In this document: in pieces, positions 32,869 through 40,225 of the stretch
Layout of the letters: the number at the start of each line of letters is the position of its first letter
Numbering within the stretch: position 1 is the stretch's first letter
Assembly (NCBI GenBank): GCA_905204225.1
Contig: CAJKZK010000005.1
Coordinates: forward strand, 1 to 40,225
DNA from: an uncultured Bacillota bacterium
GTDB lineage: Bacteria > Bacillota_I > Bacilli_A > RFN20 > CAG-449
DNA length: 40,225 nt
Direction: 5' to 3'
The notes under the pieces: model-generated
Told to the model about the DNA's origin: nothing
What the model saw: the letters and a program-made list of their open reading frames with translations, nothing else
Database searches by the model: none
Made by a program: the position numbers and the translations under genes

Positions 32869-32897
32869 ACTACTCAAGTAAAAATTACTTAAGTAGT
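32869..32897 (-). promoter_or_regulatory. fusA-tuf intercistronic hairpin
   Basis: 13-bp stem (32869-32881 with 32885-32897) with a 3-nt loop. The single non-Watson-Crick position is C/A on the plus strand but a G-U pair in the minus-strand transcript, as expected for an RNA element made from this strand. No long U-run follows, so partial termination or mRNA processing is more likely than full termination. Confidence 0.55.
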
Positions 32898-32910
32898 GAT
32901 GATTTTAAAC

Positions 32911-34983
32911 TTATTTAGCTGAATTTTTCTTAATAATTTCGTCAGCAACGAATTTTGGACACTCTTCATAACGATCGAGTTCCATTGTGTAGTTAGCACG
33001 ACCTTTTGTTAAAGAACGAAGATCTGTAACATAACCGAACATATTAGCAAGTGGGACTGAAGCATCAATAACTTCTGCATTACCTCTTGAGAAATATCCA
33101 TTAACGGTACCTCTTCTTGAAGCAATATCACCCATTACATCACCTAAATATTCATTAGGTACTGTAATTTCAACTTTTTCAATAGGTTCAAGAATAACTG
33201 GATCACATTTTCTTGCAGCTTCTTTTAAAGCTAATGAAGCAGCTACTTTATAAGCAGCTTCAGATGAGTCAACATCATGGTATGATCCATCGAATAAAGT
33301 TGCTTTAATATCGATAATTGGATAACCTGCAACTAAACCTCTATCTAATGATTCTTTTAAGCCATCTTGTGTTGGTTTAATATATTCTCTTGGAACAACA
33401 CCACCAACGATAGCATCAACGAATTCAAATCCTTTTCCTGGGTTAGGTTCAAATCTAATCCATACGTGACCATATTGACCATGACCACCAGATTGTTTAA
33501 TATATCTACCTTCACATTCAGCTGTTTTACGGATTGTTTCACGATAAGCAACTTCAGGAGCACCAACATTAACTTGAACACCGAATTCATCTTTTAAACG
33601 GGTAACCATAACATCGAGGTGAAGTTCACCAACACCAGCGATAATACTTTGCCCTGTTTCATGGTTTGTATAGAATCTAAATGTAGGATCTTCTTCTGAT
33701 AATTTAATTAAACCAGCAGTCATTTTTTCTTGATCAGCTTTTGATTTAGGTTCAATAGATTCAGAAATAACTGGGTCTGAGAATTGAATTGATTCAAGAA
33801 TAACTGGGTGATTTTCATCACATAATGTATCACCAGTAGTAGTTGATTTAAGACCAACTGCTGCACCAATATCACCAGCTAAAACTTCTTCAACTTCAGA
33901 TCTATGATTAGAATGCATTAAAACTAAACGTGCAAATCTTTCTTTAACATCTTTAGTAGCATTTAATACATATGTTCCAGATTTTGCTGTACCAGCATAA
34001 ACACGGAAGAAAGCTAATTTTCCAATAAATGGATCTGTCATGATTTTAAAAGCTAATGCTGCAAGTGGAGCATCATCTTTTGGTTCACAAACATATTCTT
34101 CTCCATAAGGAGTATGACCAACTGCAGGTGGGATATCAACTGGTGAAGGTAAATATTCAACAACTGCATCGAGTAATCTTTGAATACCTTTATTCTTATA
34201 TGCTGATCCACATAATACAGGGAAGAATTGACATGTTAAAACACCTTTTCTAATAGCTGATTTAACTTCTTCTTCAGTTGGTTCTTGTCCATCAAGAACT
34301 TTCATCATGATATCATCATCAAAATTAGCTAAATTTTCAAATAATTTTTCTCTTAATTCATGTACTTTTTCTAAATATTCTTCTGGAATGTCAACAACTT
34401 CTTCATCAGAACCTTTAGCATCAGCATAGATATATCCTTTTTGAGCAATAATATCAATAACACCTTTAAGAGATGATTCAATACCTATTGGATATTGAAT
34501 AGCTGCTGCATTAGCACCTAATTTTTTACCAATAGAATCAACTGACATTTCAAAATCAGCACCAGTAGCATCAAGTTTATTAACGAAAACAATTCTTGGA
34601 ACATTGTATTTTGTACCTTGTCTCCAAACTGTTTCAGTTTGAGGTTCAACACCATTCTTTCCATCAAGAACAGTAACTGCACCATCAAGAACACGAAGAG
34701 ATCTTTCAACTTCAGCTGTAAAGTCGACGTGACCTGGAGTGTCGATTAAGTTAATACGATGTTCTTTCCAATAACAAGTTGTAGCAGCAGAAGTAATTGT
34801 AATACCTCTATCTTGCTCTTGTTTCATCCAGTCCATTGTAGCGGATCCATCATGAGTTTCACCGATTTTGTAAACTTTACCTGTGTAGAAAAGAATTCTT
34901 TCTGAAACAGTTGTTTTACCAGCATCGATGTGAGCCATGATACCAATATTTCTTGTATTTTGAATTGGATATTGACGGGCCAT
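32911..34983 (-). CDS. fusA: Elongation factor G
   Basis: GTPase for ribosomal translocation. 690 residues with G1 AHIDAGKTT (17-25), switch II DTPGHVDFT, G4 NKLD and the domain IV/V stretches GGHGQYGHV and PLANMFGYVTDLRS. Full length with no frameshift. It starts 22 nt after rpsG, with AGAGGAG upstream. Confidence 0.98.
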   Translation of the reverse strand: MARQYPIQNTRNIGIMAHIDAGKTTVSERILFYTGKVYKIGETHDGSATMDWMKQEQDRGITITSAATTCYWKEHRINLIDTPGHVDFTAEVERSLRVLDGAVTVLDGKNGVEPQTETVWRQGTKYNVPRIVFVNKLDATGADFEMSVDSIGKKLGANAAAIQYPIGIESSLKGVIDIIAQKGYIYADAKGSDEEVVDIPEEYLEKVHELREKLFENLANFDDDIMMKVLDGQEPTEEEVKSAIRKGVLTCQFFPVLCGSAYKNKGIQRLLDAVVEYLPSPVDIPPAVGHTPYGEEYVCEPKDDAPLAALAFKIMTDPFIGKLAFFRVYAGTAKSGTYVLNATKDVKERFARLVLMHSNHRSEVEEVLAGDIGAAVGLKSTTTGDTLCDENHPVILESIQFSDPVISESIEPKSKADQEKMTAGLIKLSEEDPTFRFYTNHETGQSIIAGVGELHLDVMVTRLKDEFGVQVNVGAPEVAYRETIRKTAECEGRYIKQSGGHGQYGHVWIRFEPNPGKGFEFVDAIVGGVVPREYIKPTQDGLKESLDRGLVAGYPIIDIKATLFDGSYHDVDSSEAAYKVAASLALKEAARKCDPVILEPIEKVEITVPNEYLGDVMGDIASRRGTVNGYFSRGNAEVIDASVPLANMFGYVTDLRSLTKGRANYTMELDRYEECPKFVADEIIKKNSAK

Positions 34984-35005
34984 ATTCTTTCTCCTCTATA
35001 TTAAA

Positions 35006-35476
35006 TTACCAACGGTAATGAGCATATGCTTTATTAGCATCAGCCATTTTATGGACGTCTTCTCTTTTCTTAACTGAAGCGCCTGTTCCGTTAGCAGCAT
35101 CAATGATTTCGCCAGCTAAACGATCTTCCATTGTTTTTTCATGTCTTAAACGTGAATAATTTACTAACCATCTTAAGCCTAATGTGACTCTTCTTTCAGC
35201 AGAAACTTCTACTGGAACTTGGTAGTTAGCAGCACCAACTCTTCTTACTTTTAATTCAAGAGATGGCATAATGTTTCCGATAGCAACTTCGAAAACTTCC
35301 ATTGCAGGTTTACCTGTTTTTGCTTCCACTTTTTTGAAAGCTTCATACAAGATAGTTTGAGCAGTGCCTTTTTTACCATCAAGCATGAGTTTATTAATTA
35401 AACGTGTTACGAGTTTTGAATTGTAAATTGGATCTGGTAACACATCGCGTTTTGCAACATATCCTTTACGTGGCAT
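35006..35476 (-). CDS. rpsG: 30S ribosomal protein S7
   Basis: Binds the 3' major domain of 16S rRNA and nucleates 30S head assembly. 156 residues, the usual length, with MPRKGYVAKRDVLPDPIYNS at the start and VGAANYQVP and RWLVNYSR in the core. 34 nt separate it from rpsL and 22 nt from fusA. S7 is a translational repressor of this operon in enteric bacteria; no equivalent site can be assigned here. Confidence 0.98.
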   Translation of the reverse strand: MPRKGYVAKRDVLPDPIYNSKLVTRLINKLMLDGKKGTAQTILYEAFKKVEAKTGKPAMEVFEVAIGNIMPSLELKVRRVGAANYQVPVEVSAERRVTLGLRWLVNYSRLRHEKTMEDRLAGEIIDAANGTGASVKKREDVHKMADANKAYAHYRW

Positions 35477-35510
35477 ATGATAATTTCTCCTTTCTAAATA
35501 ATAGCTCTAA

Positions 35511-35930
35511 TTACTTAGCAGCTTTTGGTTTTTTAGCACCATAAAGTGATCTACCTTGTTTTCTGTCTGCAACACCAGCGCAGTCTTTAACACCACGAAT
35601 AATGTGATAACGAACACCTGGTAAATCTTTAACTCTTCCGCCTCTAATAAAGACAGTTGAGTGTTCTTGAAGGTTGTGACCTTCTCCGCCGATATAAGCG
35701 GTAACTTCATATCCGTTAGATAAACGTACACGAGCATATTTACGCATTGCTGAGTTAGGTTTTTTAGGAGTCATTGTTCCAACACGGGTACAAACTCCTC
35801 TTTTTTGGCTAGCTGCTTGGCTAGTTTCTTTCTTAGCAAGTGAATTCCAACGGAAATTCAATGCAGGTGCTTTAGATTTTTCTACAGATTTAGAACGTCC
35901 TTGACGAACTAATTGATTAATGGTTGGCAT
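35511..35930 (-). CDS. rpsL: 30S ribosomal protein S12
   Basis: Decoding-centre protein; 139 residues. The start is the ATG at 35930 (MPTINQLVRQGR, the universal S12 N-terminus) with GAGAGGAG upstream; a 13-codon extension to 35969 is not real. The streptomycin-relevant lysines are wild type: TPKKPNSA and KDLPGVRYH. First gene of the str operon behind a structured leader. Confidence 0.98.
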   Translation of the reverse strand: MPTINQLVRQGRSKSVEKSKAPALNFRWNSLAKKETSQAASQKRGVCTRVGTMTPKKPNSAMRKYARVRLSNGYEVTAYIGGEGHNLQEHSTVFIRGGRVKDLPGVRYHIIRGVKDCAGVADRKQGRSLYGAKKPKAAK

Positions 35931-36047
35931 AGAAAATTCTCCTCTCTTAATAATAATTTTGTTAATCACAACACCGGGTGTTTAGTATTTTCTCTAAAAA
36001 ATAAGTTGCAGAGCAACATGAAACGCTTGGTGCTGTAACCACACGCT
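35931..36047 (-). promoter_or_regulatory. Structured leader of the str operon
   Basis: The predicted transcript has a leader of about 117 nt. It contains a GTTGC/GCAAC hairpin with 3-nt loop (36005-36017), a TGGT-TACAGC-ACCA hairpin near the 5' end (about 36028-36041), and an AACACC/GGTGTT segment (about 35970-35982) that could pair locally or with the upstream CACC. This is more GC-rich than surrounding DNA. An autoregulatory role is plausible but not shown. Confidence 0.45.
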
Positions 36048-36052
36048 CTATT

Positions 36053-36082
36053 ATTCTAGCATTAAAAAAATAATTAATGCAA
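36053..36082 (-). promoter_or_regulatory. Promoter of the str operon
   Basis: -35 TTGCAT (36077-36082), 18-bp spacer, -10 TAGAAT (36053-36058), with TGC directly before the -10 as an extended element. Transcription would start near the GAGCG at 36047. Confidence 0.65.
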
Positions 36083-36123
36083 GAAAAATATTATATTTTT
36101 TTATAATTGTTTTCAAAATTAAA

Positions 36124-36154
36124 AAGATGCTTATATAAATTCAATAAGCACCTT
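36124..36154 (-). terminator. Terminator of the degV-family gene
   Basis: 11-bp stem (36124-36134 with 36144-36154); one position is a G-U pair in the minus-strand RNA. It is followed by TTTTTAATTTT on that strand and starts 8 bp past the stop. Confidence 0.75.
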
Positions 36155-36161
36155 TATAAAT

Positions 36162-37049
36162 TTATTTAATTCTTTCATCACCATGGAAGAATAAAGCAAC
36201 AGTTCCAGGGCCAGTATGAGAAGCAATAACAGTACCAATATCAAAAATTTTAACATCTTTAACATTTGGAAATCTTTTTAGAATTTCTTGTTTACACATT
36301 TCAGCATCAGCTAAACAATTTGAATTACTAATAAAGACTTTACCTGCGTAATTTAAACCATTTTCTGCATGAGCTTCCATTTCATCGACAATGCTTTTTA
36401 TTGCTTTCTTTTTTCCAATTACTTTGCTATATACAATAATTCTTCCAGCATAATTCAACCTCATTAATGGACAGACATGTAAAATTGAGCCAACTGTTGC
36501 CGCAGGTCCTGATACTCTACCGCCTCTTTTTAAATATTTTAAATCTGTTGAATAAAATTGATGTTGTATTTTTGTTTTATTTTCTTCAATCCAACTAACT
36601 ATTTCTTTAATATCTTTTCCTTCTTGCATCAAATCATATGCATCATCAACTAACATTCCATATCCAGAAGATGAACAAACTGAATCAATAACAATTAAAT
36701 CTTGATTAGGAAATTCTTTTCTTACAGTTTCTGCTGCCAAATATGCTTGATTAACTGATTGAGTCATTCCTGAGCCAAATGCAATATGTAAAACATTATG
36801 TCCTTGTTTTAATAAATTTCTAAAATATTCTTCATATTGAAATTCATTAACTTGAGATGTGCTTGGAAGCTTACCTTCTTTTAAAAATTGATAAAATTTA
36901 TTTAATGAATTAGGATCTTTACCCATATCATCAATATGAGGCTCTCCATCAATTAAATAATAATAATTAATAATGCTTATGTTTTTTTCATTCACATAAG
37001 AATAAGACAAATCAACAGGTGATTCGCATGATAACAAATATTTTTCCAT
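36162..37049 (-). CDS. DegV/FakB-family fatty-acid-binding protein
   Basis: 295 residues of the EDD/DegV fold. Lipid-head-group motifs are STSQ (63-66), the GSGMTQS loop, the RGGRVSGPA region (about 178) and HTGPGTVALFF at the end. FakB proteins present bound fatty acids to the kinase FakA for phospholipid synthesis; no FakA lies in the window. The N-terminus, LSCESPVDLS, has the usual acidic/Ser pattern in altered form. Ribosome site AAGGAG; a TTGTTG-17-GATAAA element (37081-37109) may be the promoter. Confidence 0.88.
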   Translation of the reverse strand: MEKYLLSCESPVDLSYSYVNEKNISIINYYYLIDGEPHIDDMGKDPNSLNKFYQFLKEGKLPSTSQVNEFQYEEYFRNLLKQGHNVLHIAFGSGMTQSVNQAYLAAETVRKEFPNQDLIVIDSVCSSSGYGMLVDDAYDLMQEGKDIKEIVSWIEENKTKIQHQFYSTDLKYLKRGGRVSGPAATVGSILHVCPLMRLNYAGRIIVYSKVIGKKKAIKSIVDEMEAHAENGLNYAGKVFISNSNCLADAEMCKQEILKRFPNVKDVKIFDIGTVIASHTGPGTVALFFHGDERIK

Positions 37050-37080
37050 ATAATCTCCTTATTAACCTCTCATTAATTAG

Positions 37081-37109
37081 TTTATCAAACAATTTAAATT
37101 TTTCAACAA
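37081..37109 (-). promoter_or_regulatory. Possible promoter of the degV-family gene
   Basis: -35 TTGTTG (37104-37109), 17-bp spacer, -10 GATAAA (37081-37086) on the minus strand, about 32 bp before the start codon. The -10 is imperfect. Confidence 0.35.
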
Positions 37110-37130
37110 CCTAATCATATATCTAGTAAT

Positions 37131-38414
37131 TTATATAAACAGCATTAATGAAAATAAAGCCACTAACAAAGTTGGAATAGAAATAATTCCTCCATATTTT
37201 ATAAAATCTAAGAATGTATATTTTATATCATACTTTTTTATTAAAGATGTAAACATAATTCCTGCTAGTGCTCCAATAGGAGTTAAAAATGCTCCTAAAT
37301 TAGAACCAATTATAGTAGAATATGTTGCTTTTAAATCACCATTATTAATAATTGATGCATAAAAAACACTCATAGGAATATTATTCATAACATTACACAT
37401 TAAGAATGAACTAATTCCATAATTGATAATCTCATTACCTTTATTAAGATAATTAGAAATAATCGATGGAATACCTTGTTTATTTAACGCTAATGATATT
37501 ACAAACATAGATATCATAAATGGTATTAATTCATATGGTAATCTTTTAAAAATATCTAAATATTTATCAAATTTGATTCTTTTTACAACAAAATAAATTA
37601 ATGATATTATTAATAAACTTATTGCACTTATTAAACTTATCAAATACATTTCTATATGCAAATATGAAGAAACAATTAAAAAAACTAAACATATTGTTAA
37701 ATGTATTAATCCTATAATTATTAAAGTTTTATTATATCCAATATCTTCTATTTCTTTAGATAAAATTTTATTATTCAATTTATTTTTAAATATTAAAATT
37801 AAAATAATAAATTCCAATAAACCACTTAAAATAGTTGGAAAAACCATTATTTTAAAATATGAAATAAAGTCAATTCCTTGCGAAGTAGCCAAATAAATAT
37901 TAGTAGGATTTCCAATAATAAACATCATTGAATAAGTATTACTTGAAATAAAAATTCCTACTAAATAAGGTAATGGATTAATTTTAGCGGTTTTACAAAA
38001 ATAACAAATAAAAGGTGTAAAAGTTAAAATAATAATATCATTAGAGGTAAAAATAGTTAAAATTGCTACAAGAAAATAAATGTTTATAAATAGAATTAAC
38101 TGATTATTATTCACTTTAGATAATACTTTTATAGCAATTAATTTAAAAAATCCTACCTCATCAAGAAAAATAGAAATAAATGTCATAGAAAAAAATAATA
38201 ATAAAATTTTCAATGGATTAATTGAAGAATTATTAATAAATTCATTCTTTATATCATTTAAATCAACTTGATGAAAACAAATTAATAAAAGTGCTCCAAT
38301 CAAGCAAATAATCAAATATAAACTTATCTTAAAATTTTTTATCTTTATTGAAGGATAAAAAATTATTGATAAAATCATTAAAAAACAAGTAATAACACTA
38401 ATAACAATACACAT
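37131..38414 (-). CDS. ArsB/SLC13 (ion transporter superfamily) permease
   Basis: About 427 residues with 10-12 hydrophobic helices. FISIFLDEVGFF (about 78-90), FTSNDIIILTFTPFI (about 123-137) and IGNPTNIYLA (about 168-177) are the repeat-type motifs of the ArsB/NhaD/citrate-type ion transporter superfamily; a related GSNLGAF is near 370. The substrate (anion, arsenite or dicarboxylate) cannot be told from sequence. No arsR or arsC is adjacent. I prefer the ATG at 38414; a TTG two codons upstream is possible. It starts about 15 nt after the M50-like gene, so they are probably co-transcribed. Confidence 0.78.
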   Translation of the reverse strand: MCIVISVITCFLMILSIIFYPSIKIKNFKISLYLIICLIGALLLICFHQVDLNDIKNEFINNSSINPLKILLLFFSMTFISIFLDEVGFFKLIAIKVLSKVNNNQLILFINIYFLVAILTIFTSNDIIILTFTPFICYFCKTAKINPLPYLVGIFISSNTYSMMFIIGNPTNIYLATSQGIDFISYFKIMVFPTILSGLLEFIILILIFKNKLNNKILSKEIEDIGYNKTLIIIGLIHLTICLVFLIVSSYLHIEMYLISLISAISLLIISLIYFVVKRIKFDKYLDIFKRLPYELIPFMISMFVISLALNKQGIPSIISNYLNKGNEIINYGISSFLMCNVMNNIPMSVFYASIINNGDLKATYSTIIGSNLGAFLTPIGALAGIMFTSLIKKYDIKYTFLDFIKYGGIISIPTLLVALFSLMLFI

Positions 38415-38429
38415 AAGCAAAAATTCAGC

Positions 38430-39563
38430 TTATTCAGCTGAATCAACTTCTTTAAACCAATCTTCTTTTTTTAATTTAATAAATTCAAGTGCTCTTTCAA
38501 TTAATTGGTTTTCTTTTTCCATTCTTAAACTGGAAAAATTAGTTTTCTTTTTATCCATTACATTTAAAATATGTTCATATAAATCATAACTAGAATCAAC
38601 TAAACTAGATACTAATAAAGCTGTTTTAATAGAGCCATAATTATTATAATTTACTGCTATTTTTCTATAAGATTTTTCTTCTTTATAAAATTCTTCACCA
38701 ACTTTTTCATAATTATCATTCATTAATTTAAAATAATATTTATTAGATAATAAAATACCTATGTCTTCATCTGTTAAATAATCATCATTATCTAAACCAA
38801 TTTGAATCATTTCTTTAGCTTTTTCTTCATCTTTATTTAATAAATAATAATAATTATATATGCTTGCTCTACTAATTAATGGGTTAGAATAATCAACATC
38901 TGCAAAAAATAAAAGTTCACCTCTACCAGTAATTAATGCATTTTCTTCTAATAAAATTTTATGGTATTGTTCTTTAAATTTATAATGATGAACTAATCTT
39001 AAAACAAATCCATCAAACAAATCATCATTTAAAAAAGGTGCTAAATTAAAAATTAAAATAATTAACATTACTGTTGCCATTATATATTCAATATAAATTA
39101 ACATTCTTAAGCCAATTTCTTGAACTAACAAATGAGAACCTACAATCATTAAAGCAGTAATAATACTAGAAAAAATACTTCCTCCTAATAAATATAAACT
39201 TAAACATGATTTATTACTTTTTGGAGCCATAAGTGTTTTTCCACCATAATTTTCAAATCTAGTAAATTTAAAAGATAATTTGTTATCTTTATTTCTTATA
39301 AAAGTAAATCCAAACAAATTGATATAAATTAAATTATAACCTGCAATTTTACCAAAAATTAATTTTCCTAATTCATACAAAATTGTGCTTAAAATATAAC
39401 CACAAATTATAGCCAAAATCGCATATCCATAAGGTTCTTTCCCAAAAGCATTTCCTGCATCAGAAAATATTGCTTGCCCCATAAAATATGACAATATCAA
39501 TACTACAATCCATACATATAAAGATTGATTATGATATTTATTAACATTTTTATTTTCTTCCAT
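38430..39563 (-). CDS. M50 site-2-protease-like membrane protein with destroyed zinc site
   Basis: 377 residues: about five membrane helices in the first half, then a soluble helical region (about 195-377). Helix 2 reads ILYELGKLIFGKIAGY (61-76), which lines up with the M50 zinc motif HExGHxxxG with both His replaced (Tyr63, Lys67). FNLAPFLNDDLFDGF (172-186) matches the second M50 motif, including the late Asp184-Gly185. It therefore looks like a pseudoprotease. The C-terminal helices resemble a degenerate TPR-like repeat array (weak). Ribosome site GGAGG. Co-directional with the permease 15 nt downstream. Function unknown. Confidence 0.7.
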   Translation of the reverse strand: MEENKNVNKYHNQSLYVWIVVLILSYFMGQAIFSDAGNAFGKEPYGYAILAIICGYILSTILYELGKLIFGKIAGYNLIYINLFGFTFIRNKDNKLSFKFTRFENYGGKTLMAPKSNKSCLSLYLLGGSIFSSIITALMIVGSHLLVQEIGLRMLIYIEYIMATVMLIILIFNLAPFLNDDLFDGFVLRLVHHYKFKEQYHKILLEENALITGRGELLFFADVDYSNPLISRASIYNYYYLLNKDEEKAKEMIQIGLDNDDYLTDEDIGILLSNKYYFKLMNDNYEKVGEEFYKEEKSYRKIAVNYNNYGSIKTALLVSSLVDSSYDLYEHILNVMDKKKTNFSSLRMEKENQLIERALEFIKLKKEDWFKEVDSAE

Positions 39564-39591
39564 AAGTAAGCCTCCAAAGAGTCAACAATCT

Positions 39592-39624
39592 AGTAAATTA
39601 TGTGACCCATGCATCTAATTTACT
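39592..39624. other. Inverted repeat upstream of the M50-like gene
   Basis: AGTAAATTA (39592-39600) and TAATTTACT (39616-39624) form a 9-bp perfect stem around a 15-nt loop, 29 bp before the M50-like start. No U-run follows in either direction, so an operator or leader structure is likelier than a terminator. Confidence 0.4.
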
Positions 39625-39670
39625 TTTTACGTATAAATAATATACACTATTTTTGTTAAATTTTAAATAT

Positions 39671-40225
39671 CTATTTAACAATACAATCTTCTTTAAAATT
39701 AAATTTCATTATTAATATAATGATAACTCCTATTAATTGAATTCCTCCTAATAATAAATAAAAATTATTAATTCCTAAAAAAGAATATATTTTTGTACCA
39801 AATAAAGTCATTAATCCATTAACTAAAGATAACGCAATTGTTAATAATGTTATTGCTTTTGTTATTAATTTATTAGAAACAATTTTTCTTAAAATTAAGA
39901 TATGAACAGATAAAAAACCACCCCATCCTATCCCTCTTAAACAAGCAAAACCAATTAAAAATGGTAATGGTAAATTTAAGCTTAATAAAATAGATCTTAA
40001 ACATAAAATAATAACTGATATTTTTAAAAATATGACATAATTTTTTTCTTTTAAAAATTTGGTTGATAATATTAAAACAATAATTTCTAATAAAACTTCA
40101 CTAGCAAATACTAATGAATATTGATATTCTTGAATGTTTTCTTCTAACAACCGACTAAATAAATAAGAATCAGCCACATTACTACAACCAATAATTAAAA
40201 CATATGCAATAAAATATAAAACGAA
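39671..40225 (-). CDS. MFS-type transporter, C-terminal part (cut by window edge)
   Basis: The reading frame is open from its stop at 39671 to the last base of the window, so this is the C-terminal 184 residues of a longer protein; the GTG at 40177 is not the true start. About six hydrophobic helices are visible. The loop GFACLRGIGWGGFLSVHILILRK, read as small residues plus basic end, resembles the second-half loop of LacY/nucleoside-proton-symporter-like MFS proteins. Substrate unknown. It lies upstream of, and in the same direction as, the M50-like and permease genes, with 107 nt between. Confidence 0.65.
   Translation of the reverse strand, partial: FVLYFIAYVLIIGCSNVADSYLFSRLLEENIQEYQYSLVFASEVLLEIIVLILSTKFLKEKNYVIFLKISVIILCLRSILLSLNLPLPFLIGFACLRGIGWGGFLSVHILILRKIVSNKLITKAITLLTIALSLVNGLMTLFGTKIYSFLGINNFYLLLGGIQLIGVIIILIMKFNFKEDCIVK

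Noticed and set aside
33357..34709. Several open frames of 60-80 codons on both strands inside fusA.
   Set aside because: They lie in other frames of a well-conserved gene and have no ribosome sites or recognisable products.
1..40225. Mobile elements, prophage, CRISPR arrays, toxin-antitoxin pairs or defence islands.
   Set aside because: No transposase, integrase, cas gene, regularly spaced repeats or paired small toxin genes were found; the XRE gene has no toxin partner beside it.

Overview
This is 40 kb of a very AT-rich, gene-dense bacterial chromosome of low-GC Firmicutes type. The support for that is TAA-dominated stops, GGAGG-type ribosome binding sites, WhiA, HPr kinase HprK with an HPr/Crh-like protein, PpaX, the ECF transporter module next to truA, and the rpsL-rpsG-fusA-tuf operon. 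A 1182-residue pyruvate:ferredoxin oxidoreductase with ferredoxin-type clusters points to anaerobic fermentation. Gene content and base composition fit a host-associated member of the Bacilli/Erysipelotrichia/Mollicutes-related lineages, but I cannot name a species. UGA is a stop here (it ends whiA and hprK) and tryptophan is UGG, so this is not the Mollicutes recoded alphabet.

Layout. 1-4.1 kb: a Bax-inhibitor-1-like membrane protein, then the glycolytic operon gap-pgk-tpiA, with elaborate RNA structure between gap and pgk. 4.2-12.4 kb: clpP faces a tightly overlapped operon read leftwards, uvrA-hprK-lgt-ppaX-trxB-whiA-XRE regulator. This resembles the Bacillus hprK/lgt/ppaX and trxB/whiA/crh/clpP neighbourhoods, but rapZ, yvcK and crh are absent from it. 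12.5-15.1 kb: a small membrane protein with a Mn-type cation exporter, facing a YebC-family protein. 15.2-19.9 kb: operon comEB-small membrane protein-ecfA1-ecfA2-ecfT-truA-PHP phosphoesterase. 20.1-23.6 kb: pyruvate:ferredoxin oxidoreductase. 23.7-28.8 kb: galU, an HPr/Crh-like gene, an alanine-racemase-like gene, and a pair of overlapping glycosyltransferase genes. 29.0-31.5 kb: tRNA-Lys(CUU), uridine kinase and a large Ser/Thr-linker lipoprotein with a Big2 domain. 31.6-36.1 kb: the str operon. 36.2-40.2 kb: a DegV lipid-binding protein, an ArsB/SLC13-type permease, an M50-like membrane protein with a destroyed zinc site, and an MFS transporter cut by the window edge.

Functionally this is mostly core metabolism and translation: lower glycolysis to pyruvate and acetyl-CoA, vitamin/metal uptake energisation, nucleotide salvage, cell-envelope glycans, and proteolysis. 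No insertion sequence, prophage or CRISPR array is visible.

The most interesting features are residue-level departures in otherwise ordinary genes. The HPr-family protein has Thr at the PTS phosphorylation position 15 but keeps Ser46, the HprK target. ClpP has Asn172 in place of the catalytic Asp. The M50-like protein reads YELGK where the zinc motif HExxH should be. The alanine-racemase-like protein has Glu where the carbamylated Lys normally sits and a hairpin abutting its start codon. No wholly new multi-gene system is evident; the best candidate for an unusual one is the HprK-PpaX-Thr15/Ser46 HPr-like signalling set, which by sequence can do Ser46 signalling but not PTS phosphotransfer.
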